Part shown: in pieces, positions 50,423 to 62,060 of the stretch | How positions within the stretch are numbered: the first letter of the stretch is position 1 | How the letters are laid out: every line of letters starts with the position of its first letter | DNA from: Nematopogon swammerdamellus | Taxonomy: Eukaryota > Arthropoda > Insecta > Lepidoptera > Adelidae | Direction of reading: 5' to 3' | DNA: 64,000 nucleotides | NCBI GenBank assembly: GCA_946902875.1 | Contig: OX336355.1 | Location: 18,509,347 to 18,573,346 of the forward strand | The notes under the pieces: generated by a model | The model's database searches: none | What the model was told of the DNA's origin: nothing | What the model saw: only the letters and a program-made list of their open reading frames with translations | Position numbers and translations under genes: made by a program

Positions 50423-50429
50423 TTAATTA

Positions 50430-51090
50430 TTGTGGTAACACCCATGGGCATACAATATTACAATTAACAATACAAAATACAGTAATTGACAAGGAAAATA
50501 ATACAGATTTCAAATAATCTCTCATTTAAAAAACGTACATTGAAATTTCAAAAATGAGTTCATTATTAAACTCAAGAAATAGCTTAATCTATAAGTAAAA
50601 CAAACACAAAATACAATCTTTGATAAATCTAGCCAATAGAAATTTCAGACAGTCTCACAAATTAAGAATATAAAATACAATTTAAAATTTAATTCCATTT
50701 TATAAGAAGTAGAGAATATAGATAGGGATGATTCCACCAAGGACAACTAGCTACACTATTACGCAGCCTAAGTTTTGTCACATTCTATCGATTCCTACAC
50801 AAATAACCCCCCACCCCCCCGGACGGGTCTAGGACGCAAATAATTCAGTTTGCTTGCACTTTGTCATGTGTCAGGCCAGGTTGACAGGTGAGAATGCCTC
50901 ACCAACAACGGCCCCGCGACCACAGAATAGAACCGCGACAGCCTTAATCGAAAATCTATAATATATTCTACGAGTACATCAGAACATCGTGATATAACTC
51001 TTCTCTATCTGTTCTCTTCTCTTAAAGCTCAAATAAGACTCAAAAGGTTAACTTTAAACTAAATTTTTGAGCTATTGGTAAAAATAAAAC
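50430..51090. other. AT-rich intergenic, no gene seen
   Basis: Contains CCCCCCACCCCCCCGG near 50808; otherwise featureless. Confidence 0.4.
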
Positions 51091-51164
51091 ATCTTACCCC
51101 GATTGTCGGGATACAGCGTGTGGTATGTGTGTATGGTTTTTAATATGTGTTAAATCACATATTT

Positions 51165-51425
51165 GTGTCACATCACGGATGTTGTAGGTGATGTAGCCAA
51201 CCGTGTCAGTTTCCATAAAAAAAAGCCCCAATTGCACTCCGGGAGTGCCGGCAGAAGTGGATTGGTGACGACCGAAGGGAAGCACTGACGTGGCACCAAG
51301 TTCACCCGGTGTCATGAGCTGGCATCACTGATGTTTTAGGTAAATGTAGCCAACCGTGTCAGCTTCCATAAAAAAAATAAAAAAAGTCCCAGTTGCACTC
51401 CGGGAGTGCCGGCAGAAGTGATAAC
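51165..51425 (+). mobile_element. Two SINE-A tail fragments with a duplicated GCACTCCGGGAGTGC motif
   Basis: Two tails ending TTCCATAAAAAA are each followed by CCCAATTGCACTCCGGGAGT or CCCAGTTGCACTCCGGGAGT and GCCGGCAGAAGTG. The GCACTCCGGGAGTGC core is itself palindromic. Looks like a local duplication including flanking DNA. Confidence 0.7.
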
Positions 51426-51542
51426 TTTTGTATTTCCGAAAATAATTCTTAGGTGGCTATAAAAAAACTAAACACCCTAAAAAAATTTAAACACCGTAAA
51501 ATTGCTTGAAAACAAAACGAAAGAAAAAAAAACAAAAAAAAA

Positions 51543-51612
51543 ATTGAGGGATTCGAACCCATGGTCAAAAAATACAAATCCTACACTCTTACCATTGAGC
51601 CACGAAATCACA
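51543..51612 (-). other. tRNA-like sequence followed by T-run
   Basis: Reverse complement: TCGTGGCTCAATGGTAAGAG (A box), ATGGGTTCGAATCCCTCAAT (B box), then many T. The anticodon stem does not pair well, so a pseudogene or SINE head is likelier than a tRNA gene. Confidence 0.45.
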
Positions 51613-51614
51613 TA

Positions 51615-53035
51615 AACGACCAAACGAATATCGGATTCCGTTGATTCGCTTTCGGCTTTACTGTCAACGAGAGACGAACAGAATTGATCCCGAGCCACTC
51701 GTAACTTAACCCTTAATGCAATGACTTAAGGTTACATTTTAAATAATAAAAATAAATCTGACGCTTTTCGAGATCTGACGCGAGTGATCTGACGCGAGTT
51801 TAAAATTTTTTACCCACCTAAAAAAGTGCCAAGCGCCGCTAAAGAAGTTTTCACTTCAAAAATGTGCATGTATAAGAAACCTTAGCGCTTTTTTTATATA
51901 TACTTATTATTAAAATTGCCTGCAAACGAGAACGCATGACAGAATTAATCTAGTTTATACATACTTAAAGATAAATAAAGGTTGTAATAAAACTCCAGGT
52001 TTTCTGACAAACGGTCGCGTGCACAACCTCCATTCACTACTGATTCGGGCTCGTCAAAATCTGTATAGATAGGGTGTTGTCATGGTGCGGTCTCGCATTT
52101 TATTTGCTCTATACCTAAATAGCGGTAGCCAAGATTTTTTCATTCAAATATGTTCAATATAAGGTGCTTCATTATTAGTCATGTCAAAAATTCCGGGAGG
52201 GTTACATCCACACTCAAATAAACACGTTACGCAAAAAAAATATGTGTTTTAGCATTTCCGAGAAATTTAACAAAACATGTTTGCTACCTAAACATTAACC
52301 TGTGTGTAGGTAGTAGGTAACTTGCATTGTACGGGGTCAATGACCGTACTATGTTCAAACGCAGAACAGCTGTTTGTTGTAAGTAAGTTGCAAGGTCACT
52401 ATGATTGGTTTTTACAGCTACTTATTTAATTTTATTTTTTTGTTAGGAGAAAAAATGCTCATAAAAACATGCCTGCCTGCCGGGATAAACCCTACCACCA
52501 AGTAAGGTAAGAAGGGAAGTGTCACAGGGTTTTAGATTTGGTTAATGAAATATTCAAAATGGCGGGCACTAGGAACCATATGATATTGTCAAAATTTTAA
52601 AATTTCTTTCCTTCAAACCCACAAACTCGAAGGAAATAATGAGGAAAGTTAATCGAAAATAGATCTTCCGGTGGATTGAGAAAAGGCAAGCCAGACTACA
52701 ACATTTTCGATCAACTTTCCTATGTTTTTCGTAGTCGGGTCTTAAAACATTTTAATATTTTATTCTGGTGTTAAGATTTGAAATATTATAAAAGGCTACT
52801 TCTGCAGTCTGTCTGTATGCATGTATGTTCGCTTACAACTCGAGAAAGACTCAATCGATCTATAGGTATGCGGGGTTTGTCAAGGCATCTTCGGTTATAA
52901 TAAAATCTGAATTTTTGCTCTTTCAGAAAATGCGTGAACTATAAAGGAGGAATGAATGGGCGGGTATTAAACCGATGTCATTCCATTCGTTTTGAACCTT
53001 GGAGTAAAGAATCTGAAGGAGGGAATGCAGTCAGA
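51615..53035. other. Intergenic, no gene seen
   Basis: AT-rich; a CGGGATAAACCCTACCACCA AGTAAGGTAAG SINE-A scrap near 52480-52520 (inverted). No coding content recognised. Confidence 0.45.
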
Positions 53036-53059
53036 GGAATATTAAATCAGCTACTAGCT

Positions 53060-53350
53060 ATATTCAAAGGGTAGTCTCCGATATGGAACCTATCTTCTCG
53101 GAGGTGATATTGTCTGGTCGGAGCGCGTGCTTTGGCCCCTCTGACTCAGTCACCCATACCGGATTACATTAAAAAAACTGTAGTTCTGGCTCCGATAGCA
53201 TTAAGGTCAGACTGTTTTTTTTATGTAATCCTGTATGATTGGTTGAATCAGAGAGGCCAGAGCACATGATCCGACCAGCCAATATCACCCCAGAGAAGGT
53301 AGGTGCCATACCGGGGATTCACTTTGGATTGCTGGCTATACTGAACTAGA
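53060..53350. mobile_element. Two SINE-B tails in tail-to-tail orientation
   Basis: + strand GGAACCTATCTTCTCGGAGG to CCATACCGGATTACATTAAA, then after ~45 bases an inverted tail from TTTTTTTTATGTAATCCTGT to GGCTATACTGAACTAGAG. Confidence 0.7.
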
Positions 53351-53504
53351 GCAGGACCACAGAGCACCGATCGGCGGCAATCTTCCCCAGGGCGCGACGC
53401 GATTTCTTGCTCAATGAGAACACAACCGAGGTTCAAGAACGTCCAATCCAAGAACGCGCCGACCACCCTCCGCTCGCTTGTCTGCAGAGCTTTTTAAATT
53501 AATA

Positions 53505-53938
53505 TACAGGGTGTTCGGCACATGAACCGACAAATTTTTTTTGTAGGTAAGTGGGGTAATTTGCAAGGTTTTGACCTATGACACCTTTTGTCTGGTGTCA
53601 CATGGTATGGAGATACGATTTTTTTTTTATTTTTGAAAATTACCAAAATCTCAGCTATAACCCCTTGTAACTTTTTTGATTATGATTATATCTGCACGAA
53701 AAAAATATTTGATTTTACGATGTATCCTAGTTCTAGGAAAAATATCATTTGATGAAGTTAATAGCATGAAAAGGACTTATGACCTCCCAAAGTCCCGAGG
53801 ACGAGTAAACATATGACCGAATGTTAATTTCTTAATCCATTTAAAAAAAAACTGACAGCAATTGAGAGCTTCATTTTGCTTTAAAAAGTTCGCTAGTTTA
53901 CACCCTTTCCCACGGTATACCACATGCCATACAAATCT
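53505..53938. other. Possible one-ended mariner-like fragment
   Basis: TATACAGGGTGTTCGGCACA looks like a Tc1/mariner-type end, but no matching opposite end was found nearby. Remainder is AT-rich. Confidence 0.35.
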
Positions 53939-54174
53939 TTCACTATGTGGCCAAAATTAGGGACAGAGACCAGAACAGAACGACAACAACTTTGTAACAG
54001 GGCCACCTTATCGGTGGCCGCTTCACTTATTTAGAGCGTTTTCAGGAACATTTTCAAATTTAGAACATATAACGGCGGCGCGGGTACTGTTCAATTCCAA
54101 TTTCAACTACTACTGCTTCCATTGTTAATGTTTATAATCTTGCAAATGATCCCTAATTTTGGCCCCATAGTGAA
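53939..54174. mobile_element. 236-bp MITE with ~25-bp inverted ends
   Basis: TTCACTATGTGGCCAAAATT AGGGA and the complement of TCCCTAATTTTGGCCCCATA GTGAA differ at one position. No ORF. Confidence 0.75.
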
Positions 54175-54485
54175 TATGAGATTCCATAAACAATGTAGAC
54201 ACCGTGCCCTCTGGTCCATTACTAAGGGAAAGCTCCACAGAAAACACTTCATGTGCTTCGTCCACGCTTCACGAAGACGATAAACTGCTCGCCGTTAAAT
54301 CGAAAACATGAAGCGGTCTATATTAACATAATCGTATGCACATTTTGGTAGTTGGGGAGTTCTTCGAACCCTGAATCAGTTAGTAGAGCATAACGAACGC
54401 CACGAGCGAAGGGAAGCATCGACATGACACTAGTTCCGGCAGGAATACACACACAAGGCAGGGGCTGATGATCGACCTTAGCAAG

Positions 54486-54600
54486 TGCTGTCAGTCAGCG
54501 TGTAAGCGTCCACTGCTGGACGCGAGCCTCTCCAGTTTACCTCCAGTCCTTCCGACTTTCAGTGGTACGGAAAACTTACCGCTGAAGTCCGGGGTATGCC
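54486..54600 (-). mobile_element. RTE LINE extreme 3' end
   Basis: GTCAGTCAGCGTGTAAGCGT then CCACTGCTGGACGCGAGCCT CTCC, the inverted RTE stop region. A related scrap lies near 56165-56235. Confidence 0.65.
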
Positions 54601-54654
54601 TGGACTTCTGGACAAAGCACCATAATATGCCCGCGGTTCGATTTCAAATTCAAA

Positions 54655-55035
54655 TTTATTTGGTCAACCTCGGTAGCTCAGTGGTGCGGTCGGTCGACTG
54701 TTGGTCGGATGGCGTTCAGTGGATGGATGGGTGACAGCTCGATCTTTGGAAGCGGACCGTGGTTCGGATTCCACGTAAAAACGGTAGGTCCCTTCCCTTC
54801 TTACCTTAATACGTGGTAGGGTTTAACCCGTCCGGGCTGGTACCACCGCACTGAATGAAAGGTCGGTTGAAACGGCCATGTAAATAATCGTGTTTCCGTC
54901 CAGTTCAGTGTAGCGGGCACGACCGAAGGGAAGCACTGACATGGCACCTAGTTCACCAAGGTGTTATGAGCTGACATCACGGATTTAGTAGGTGAGGTGA
55001 TGTAGCCAATCGTATCAGTTTCCATATAAAAAAAA
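54655..55035 (+). mobile_element. SINE-A full copy without leader
   Basis: GGTCAACCTCGGTAGCTCAG, a rearranged 5S-like block (CAGTGGATGGATGGGTGACA), GGTTCGGATTCCACG, full body and poly(A). Confidence 0.85.
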
Positions 55036-55295
55036 CATACAATTTAGGTGCATAGATCATTTACGAATTGCAGACATTTTCACACGAAGCCAGACTGTGC
55101 TATACGCAAATTCCCGTAGGTCAGGTTGTATAGAGCATGTGTGGTCGGTGGTCACCAGACGTGAACGGGCGCGCCCGTCAGAGCAACATCCTCTCTATAC
55201 GCCAGGGTCACGGGATCCGAGCTCGTGGGCTTGTGGGAACTGTTCAGCATCCGCTGCCAATCCTCATTTCAGCTCAATGCTCTTGAACTGGCTCG

Positions 55296-56150
55296 TCAAT
55301 GTTGCTAGAAGTGTGGGTATAATATGCCTCTGGTACGGGCGGCGTGGGTTATGTATGAGCGACATAGCTTCTGTTGTGGTGGGGTGTGGTTAAGACCCTG
55401 GTCTCAATTGCTAGAAGTGTGAATATAATCTGTCTCTGGTACGGGTGGCGTGGATACGGGTATGGGTTATGTTATGTATGAGCGAGATTGCTAGAAGTGT
55501 GGGTAAAATATGCCTCTGGTACGGGTGGCATGGGTACTGGTATGGGTTGTGTATGAGCGACATTGCTTCTGTTGTGGTGGGGTGTGGTTAAGTTAAGACC
55601 CTGGTCTCAATTGCTAGAAATGTGAATTTAATCTGTCTCTGGTACGGGTGGCGTGGATACGGGTATGGGTTATGTTATGTATGAGCGAGATTGCTAGAAG
55701 TGTGGGTAAAATATGCCTCTGGTACGGGTGGCATGGGTACTGGTATGGGTTGTGTATGAGCGACATTGCTTCTGTTGTGGTGGGGTGTGGTTAAGTTAAG
55801 ACCCTGGTCTCAATTGCTAGAAATGTGAATTTAATCTGTCTCTGGTACGGGTGGCGTGGATACGGGTATGGGTTATGTTATGTATGAGCGAGATTGCTAG
55901 AAGTGTGGGTAAAATATGCCTCTGGTACGGGTGGCATGGGTACTGGTATGGGTTATGTATGAGCGACTTTGCTTCTGTTGTGGTGGGGTGTGGTTAAGTT
56001 AAGACCCTGGTCTCAATTGCTAGAAATGTGAATTTAATCTGTCTCTGGTACGGGTGGCGTGGATACGGGTATAGCTTATGTATGAGTGACATTGCTTCTG
56101 TTGTGGGAGGTGTGAATAAGACCCTGGTCTCTATTGCTAGAAGTGTGGTT
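55296..56150 (+). repeat. 203-bp tandem array, ~4 units
   Basis: CCTGGTCTCAATTGCTAGAA recurs near 55398, 55601, 55804 and 56007, exactly 203 apart. Each unit holds two subrepeats of TCTCTGG/CCTCTGGTACGGGTGGC and GGTATGGGTTATGTATGAGC, so it is a dimeric repeat. ORFs within are repeat artefacts. Confidence 0.92.
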
Positions 56151-56277
56151 CTTCTTTTGGGGAAGTCACTCGGTCAGTCAGTAAGCGGGCGTCCACTGCT
56201 GGGCGGGCATACGCCTGTAAATTTTTTCTCCAGTATAGACTATGTATAAATGGTTTCTTTTATGACTAATTATCTTT

Positions 56278-56400
56278 CACCCGCGGTTTCGCTCGCGTGA
56301 AATTCGTATTTAAAAAGAAGAAAGTAAGTAAGAAAGAAGGCCGAGTTACGTTCAGGTAAACAATAAACCTTCTCGATGAAAGTAAGCAACTAAGGGCAAG
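56278..56400. mobile_element. Short relative of the foldback element (1-2 units)
   Basis: CACCCGCGGTTTCGCTCGCG, TGAAATTCGTATTTAAAAAG, then a single GAAAGTAAGTAAGAAAG...GTTACGTTCAGG unit and a partial second, joined to the dispersed element also found at 29.9 kb. Confidence 0.7.
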
Positions 56401-56865
56401 GTTCTTTTTATTTTGGCGCGCGGAACAATTTGGTTTGTATGAGAGCCACATCTCGGCCATCATCAGTTTAAGAGTTATGGAGGAACCTGGAACATAAATA
56501 GGTACATACAGAAAATATTTCTAAAAATCGTAAATTTAGTTTTAGTATCACACATAGAGTCTACAAATGCAATATCTCATAAAACAAAGTGAATTTACTC
56601 CATGACCATCCCTTACAGATTTATCATTATTAGTATTGATTTAGTGACTTCATTTCACAAATACTGCACAGGCCGTGCACGCTCTGGTGATACGCAACGA
56701 GCAGCGTCAATGTCAGGGCCTTACAAAGTGCATATTGTTACGAGCGAACCGTTCGATCGATATCCATTGTTCCTGCGTGAGAAAGTCGTTTACCGCTCCA
56801 TTAGCTCACACACAGACATCACACAGACCACACAATTTAGTGTAGGAAACCAAGAGGGTGGACCC

Positions 56866-57370
56866 CCGCATAAATTCCTCAGTCAAATTTGACTTTACAG
56901 TACGATGAAGTATCATGAATTAAACCTATTTTATAAAAATCCAAAAAATATTCATAACAGAAGTTAGGTATTTTTACCTAAAATCTTATATCGTTGATAT
57001 CTTTGTTCGGAAAAATCCTCAGTCTAAACTTTCTTCACCAGAAATATTCATGTAAAGCATGAAAACTATATGTGAAATATCCAAAAAATATTCCTAGTAG
57101 AAACAACGAAATTTTGATAAAATATGTTTTTTTAATATAACTTCCACCGGAAAATTTCTCAGTCAAATTTTTTCACTGGAATGACGTTTTATTGTCGTTT
57201 TATACTTACAACATGAAAATCCAAAAAATATACCATCTAACTATATTTTTTTCAGAAATTACCTTTTTATTCGCAGTGGAAAATTCCTCAGTCCATTTTT
57301 TTTTTTGAAATAATTACAAAATTGTCTATTCTTTCGACTACGAAAAAATCCAAAAAAATATCACGGGCAT
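56866..57370. repeat. ~500-bp repeat with iterated CCTCAGTC motif, left copy
   Basis: Four degenerate ~130-bp units, each with (A/T)CCTCAGTC(A/C/T) and ATCCAAAAAATAT. An inverted copy lies near 62.44-62.95 kb; both share GAAGTTAGGTATTT(T/A)TACC. Confidence 0.75.
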
Positions 57371-57526
57371 TAAAAGTTATAAACATTTCACAAAGAAAGA
57401 TTTTGAATGTTTAGCAATTTCAGAACGCGCGCGGTTCAAGCGGGCTGCGGGGGTGTGGGGGGCTCGCGCCGCCGCACCTGGCATTTTCTATCGTCGTCGT
57501 ACAATTCCCTCAAAACTGAAATGGCG

Positions 57527-57694
57527 CTCGACCTACCTGCGCAGTCAACGAATTTTAGGTCATCACTCGTAGATCATAGGGTAGATAATTGCTTTACTGC
57601 ACATGCGCGAACCAAAGAAGCGAGCGACATTAAAGTCTACCCTATGTTCTACAAATTATGACCTAAAATTACTTGACTGCGCAGGTAGGTCGAG
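57527..57694. mobile_element. 167-bp palindromic element
   Basis: CTCGACCTACCTGCGCAGTC AA and complement GACTGCGCAGGTAGGTCGAG close the element; inside, AATTTTAGGTCAT and CATAGGGTAGA also pair with the other half. Confidence 0.85.
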
Positions 57695-58189
57695 CTGCAT
57701 TATAGTTCTGAGGTAACTGTAGATATCACGTGGTGATACTGAACTCGCGTTCGGCGCGTGTATCTATCTGCACAATAAATTTGATAGTTTGTGTTGTGTG
57801 TGTGTCGAACGAATGTGGTGTGTTGTCTATATCGCAGCGCAGCGCACTCGTATTTAAAATGAATGTGTAAGATAAATGTTTAATGGATGGATGAACAACA
57901 TTTCTATGTAAATTTCGTGTGTAGTGTTGCACCTATTTAAGAAGTAGGTACCGTACCCGGCAGTAAATAATGAACATGGAGCTTTAGAAAGAAACAATCC
58001 AGTTGTAGAGCGTCCTCCCTCTCGCACATAGACGTGCGAGTTCGTGCGATAGAGACGACGACTGCCGGTACCTTACCGGTACCGGGGCCCGTCCGTCTTC
58101 CGGGTCGGCGCACCACTAACCTGAGCAGCAAGCGATGAAGCTAGGGTCCAGCCTTTGCCCGTGAATCACCACAGCCACCCTTCACGCTC

Positions 58190-58515
58190 TTTTTTTTTAT
58201 GGATGCTGACACGGTTGGCTACATCACCTACAACATCCGTGATGTCAGCCCATAACACCGGGTGAACTTGTTGCCACGTCAGTGCTTCCCTTCTATCGTG
58301 CCGGCTACACTGAACTGGACGGAAAACACAAACTATTTACATAGCCGTTTCGACCGACCTTTCATTCAGTGCGGTAGTACCAACCCGGGCGGGCTAAACC
58401 CTACCACCTAGTAATATAAGAAGGGAGTCATATCCCTTAGTTGCCTTTTACCACATACACGGGGAGAGATGCAGTGGGGCTATCCTTTTAATGTACCGGC
58501 ACCACACGGTACGGT
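58190..58515 (-). mobile_element. Leader fused to SINE-A body without head, inverted
   Basis: Poly(T), inverted body to GGGCTAAACCCTACCACCTA, then AAGAAGGGAGTCATATCCCT and inverted leader TACACGGGGAGAGATGCAGT. Third instance of the leader/body fusion. Confidence 0.82.
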
Positions 58516-58554
58516 CTTTCCCCCCTCTTATAAAATCATGGCAGTACAAAGAAA

Positions 58555-59070
58555 GAACAAGGTTCAATCAGCGGTGCACACCCCTACACCACTATTTAGC
58601 GTCGACTCGACCAACATGCTGCGGTTGCACAGCAATTTTAATGCCGTCCATCACCACCTGGAGACGATGAAGTCGACCTTGCTTTTTCTGACGGAAACGC
58701 AAATATCTCGCCCTGCCGACACTTCTTACCTGCACTACCCCGGCTACACCCTGGAAGAAGCCTTATGCAGTCGCAGCTAAATGCGCAGCTTATCGTGCAT
58801 GGTCGCGCGCTCGTGCCGGACGTGATTCAAACGTATCCGAACTGAAGAAGGAATACAATCGCCTCTCCAGGTCCTGCAAAAGGGTTATTGCCAGGGCCAA
58901 ATTTGACCACATTGGCAGAATCGGCGATAGACTGAACCAGCACCCAATTAGGAGCCGTGAGTTCTGGTCTCTCGCCAAATCTGTCGAGTCGGATTTCTGC
59001 CGCTCCTCTCTTCTACCTGTCCTGGAGGCTCACTTGCCCACTCCGCAAAGGAGAAAACCGACTTACTGGT
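58555..59070 (+). pseudogene. LINE ORF2 fragment: endonuclease start fused to later region
   Basis: Reads VDSTNMLRLHSNFNAVHHHL, ETMKSTLLFLTETQISRPAD and TSYLHYPGYTLE, the N-terminal APE-type endonuclease of a CR1/Jockey-group LINE (LLFLTETQ..). After a jump it reads RSCKRVIARAKFDHIGRIGD and SREFWSLAKSVESDFCRSSL, which belongs to the linker before the RT. The middle is deleted. Confidence 0.8.
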
Positions 59071-59074
59071 ATCT

Positions 59075-59587
59075 CTCTTTGCGGGGAACTCCAACCTGGA
59101 CCATGGGGGTGCCACTCCCCCATCCATACCTAGGTGTGAGAACTCCTAGGTATGCTCCCGACCTGACACCAGTGCTGACGCGCCTATTCCGTCCCGTCTC
59201 TCCTACTCCAATATGGCCTACGCCAAGGGAGGAGCGGCAGAAACTCGACTCGACAGATTTGGCAAGAGACCAAAACTCACGACTCCCAGTTGGGTGCTGG
59301 TTCAGTCTATCGCCGATTCTGCCGATGTATTCAAATTTGGCCCTGGCAATAGACCTCTTGCTGGATCTGGAGAGGCGGTTGTATTCCTTCCTCGATTCCT
59401 TCTTTAGTTCAAGTACATTTTGATATTGCGCTTTGGACTTTGCGCATCGAGAGATGTTCCATAGGATGAGGCACGCCATCAGGCGAGAGGTCTTGTCACT
59501 TTGGCAGGTGCGGTGGGGTGGGACACATCCACCACTGGCAGACACCTCCGCAGGTTCTTTATCTGAGAAGCCACTGGGTACACCCAT
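59075..59587 (-). pseudogene. Same LINE ORF2 region, inverted copy
   Basis: Minus strand reads YNRLSRSSKRSIARAKFEYI, GRIGDRLNQHPTGSREFWSL and AKSVESSFCRSSLG, plus an upstream HRTCQSDKTSRLMACLILWN stretch. About 90% like the + copy just before it, making a head-to-head inverted duplication. Confidence 0.8.
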
Positions 59588-59866
59588 ACCAAATAACGTC
59601 CCAGCTCCTCACGGGGCACGGCTACTTCCGGGACGAACTGAATCGAGATTTGTAAGTGCGGAAACGGAAGGGAGGATGCCGACCGCGGAGTATGTCACTG
59701 TGTGCTGTACGAGGATGAAAGTAATAAAAATATACCTATATTATAGCTGCGTATGTGGCCACTCGAAGATTACTATAGAAAATATATCTTAATATGCCTT
59801 GCTCAGTGATAGCTAGTAATAAATAAATAAGTCGATGGCCTTGCTATGATTTATATTAATATACTA

Positions 59867-61270
59867 GCTGTTGCCCGCGACTTCGCTCGCGTGAAATTCG
59901 TATTTCAAAGAAGAATGTATATAACTAAGGGCTAGGCCGAAGGCAGAGCTGCGTTCAGATAAACGACAAACTTTCTTAAATAAAGTAAGTAACAAACGGC
60001 GAGGTCGAAGGCCCAGTTGCATCCTGGAAGACAATAAACCTTCTCGATGAAAGTAAGTAACTAAGGGCGAGGCCGAAGGCCGAGCTGCGTCCCGGAAGAA
60101 GATAAACCTTCTTGAAGAAGTAAGTAACTAAGGGCGAGGCCGAAGGCCGAGCTTCGTTCAGGAGGACGATAAACCTTCTCGAAGAAAGTCAGTAACTATG
60201 GGCGAGGCCGAAGGCCGAGCTGCGTTCAGGAAGAAGATAAACCTTCTTGAAGAAGTAAGTGACTAAAGGCGAGGTCGAAGGCCGAGCTGTGTTCTGTAAG
60301 ACGATAAACGTTCTCAAAGAAAGTCAGTAACTATGGGCGAGGTCGAAGACCGAGCTACGTTCAGGTCGTTTACCTTTTTCAATTTACCTTTTTAAGTTTA
60401 GCAAACTTTCTAAAATAAAGTAAGTAACAAACGGCGAGGTCGAAGGCCCAGCTGCATCCTGGAAGACAATAAACCTTCTCGATGAATGTAAGTAACTAAG
60501 GGCGAGGCCGAAGGCCGAGCTACGGTCCGGAAGAAGATAAACCTTCTTGAAGAAGTAAGTAGCTAAGTGCGAGGCCAAAGGCCGAGCTGCGTTCAGGAAG
60601 ACGATGAACCTTCTCGAAGAAAGTCAGTAACTTTGGGCGAGGCCCAAGGTCGAGCTGCGTTCAGGTAAACAATTAATCCTCTTCCCCCCTCGGGTCTCGC
60701 CCTTAATGACCTGCTTTCTTCGATATAATATAATATCATTTACGCGAACGAAGCTCGGCCTTTAGCCTCGCTCTTAGTCACTTAATTTTTTCGAGAAGGT
60801 TTATTGTTTACTTTAACTTAGTTCGGCCTTCGACATCGCTCTTAGTTAATTTGTTTGAGAAAGTATATGGTTTAGCTATACGCAGCTCCTCCATCGGCGT
60901 CGTCATTAGGTAAATTTCTTCGTGAAGAATATCGTTCACGTGATCAGAGCTCGGCCTTCGGCCTCGCCTTAATTACTTACTTTCTTCAGGAATGTTTGAC
61001 TTCTTTCTGAACGCAGCTCGGCCTGGACGGCTTTGCCGTCTTTCAGGATAGATACAACTCGGCCTTCGGCCTCGCCCTTAGTTACTTACTTTCTTCGAGA
61101 TGGTTTATTATTTATCAGAATGAAGTTCGGCCTTCGGTCTCGCTTTAGTTACTTCCTTTCTTCAAGAATGTTTTTCTTCGTTCTGAAAGCAGCCCGGCCT
61201 TCGTCCCGGCCTTCAGTTACTTTCTTCTTCTGAAATTCGAATTTCACGCGAGCGAAGTCGCAGGCAACAG
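59867..61270. mobile_element. 1.4-kb foldback element of minisatellite arms, second copy
   Basis: Ends TTGCCCGCGACTTCGCTCGC and complement GCGAGCGAAGTCGCAGGCAA. The left arm has about 11 units with AAGTAAGTAACTAAGGGCGA GGCCGAAGGCCGAGC; near 60690-60750 the orientation flips to GCTCGGCCT(T/C)(T/C)(A/G)GCCTCGC units. More diverged than the 27-kb copy. Confidence 0.88.
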
Positions 61271-61274
61271 AAGT

Positions 61275-61840
61275 ATAAATTGCACCAATGACATCGACAA
61301 AACGTGAACTTTCAATTATTTTTTTTTCCATTAATAAAATATTTTTTCACCGGCCAGCTCTAAGACGTCGATATGACAGTTCTCCGTTGTCAACTTGATA
61401 TTTTGAATTTTTTTGCATTTCATGAATCAAATAATTCGTCACCGGCCAGCTGTCGCCAATGTAACTGTCAAGAAAGCTGTACTTTGGCTGACGTGATTCT
61501 AAATGTTAATGATAATAATATTTTATTTTTATTTTTTGATATTTTTTTTGTGTATTATGTTATTCCGGCATATAAACTGCCACTATACAAAGCTTCGTCT
61601 AATTCCGTTCAGTGGTTTTTGCGTGATGCGCGTACAGACAAACAAACAAACAAAAATTTTAAAAACTGTTCTAACATGTTCAGTATCTCATTTTAAGCCT
61701 TGGTTAGTTTTTTTCCGAATATATTCAATGTACAGACTTTCTTACCTTTACGATTTTATTATATGTATAGATGTATAGATATTATAGCTTCGTCTGTGAT
61801 GGGCTAATGTGATATTATGTTTCATACCCATTTTTTAGGT
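61275..61840. other. Intergenic, no gene seen
   Basis: CACCGGCCAGCT occurs twice (about 61350 and 61440). GTTCAGTGGTTTTTGCGTGA and (ACAA)n near 61600 look like a retroelement 3' end. Overlapping ORFs at 61373-61778 have no recognisable content. Confidence 0.45.
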
Positions 61841-61844
61841 TTCC

Positions 61845-61884
61845 GTATCCCGTACGGAAGCCTATTACTAAGCCTACACCGTCT

Positions 61885-61915
<31 letters not shown>

Positions 61916-62060
61916 CGAGGGCTGTATCTCTAGAACCGTAGCCCGTTGAAATGTTCACAGAATATGTGTTATTACGGTGGATATAACAACAAATAATAAA
62001 ACATAGAAAACGTAAAAAATTAAGGGGGGTTACCATACAGGAACCGTGTTTTTTTTCAAT
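61845..62060 (+). mobile_element. GGTTCCGTA-type element, left end, copy 3
   Basis: GGTTTCCGTATCCCGTACGG, (GTCT)n/(GTCC)n, CGAGGGCTGTATCTCTAGAA and GGATATAACAACAAATAATA. Confidence 0.7.

Noticed and set aside
53505..53530. Complete mariner-like MITE starting TACAGGGTGTTCGG
   Set aside because: No complementary second end found within about 1 kb.
59034..59423. 129-codon plus ORF and an overlapping 64-codon one
   Set aside because: Antisense of the LINE ORF2 relic on the minus strand.
61373..61778. Two overlapping ORFs of 107 and 91 codons
   Set aside because: AT-rich, low-complexity, ending in a retroelement-like tail; no domain or conserved pattern seen.
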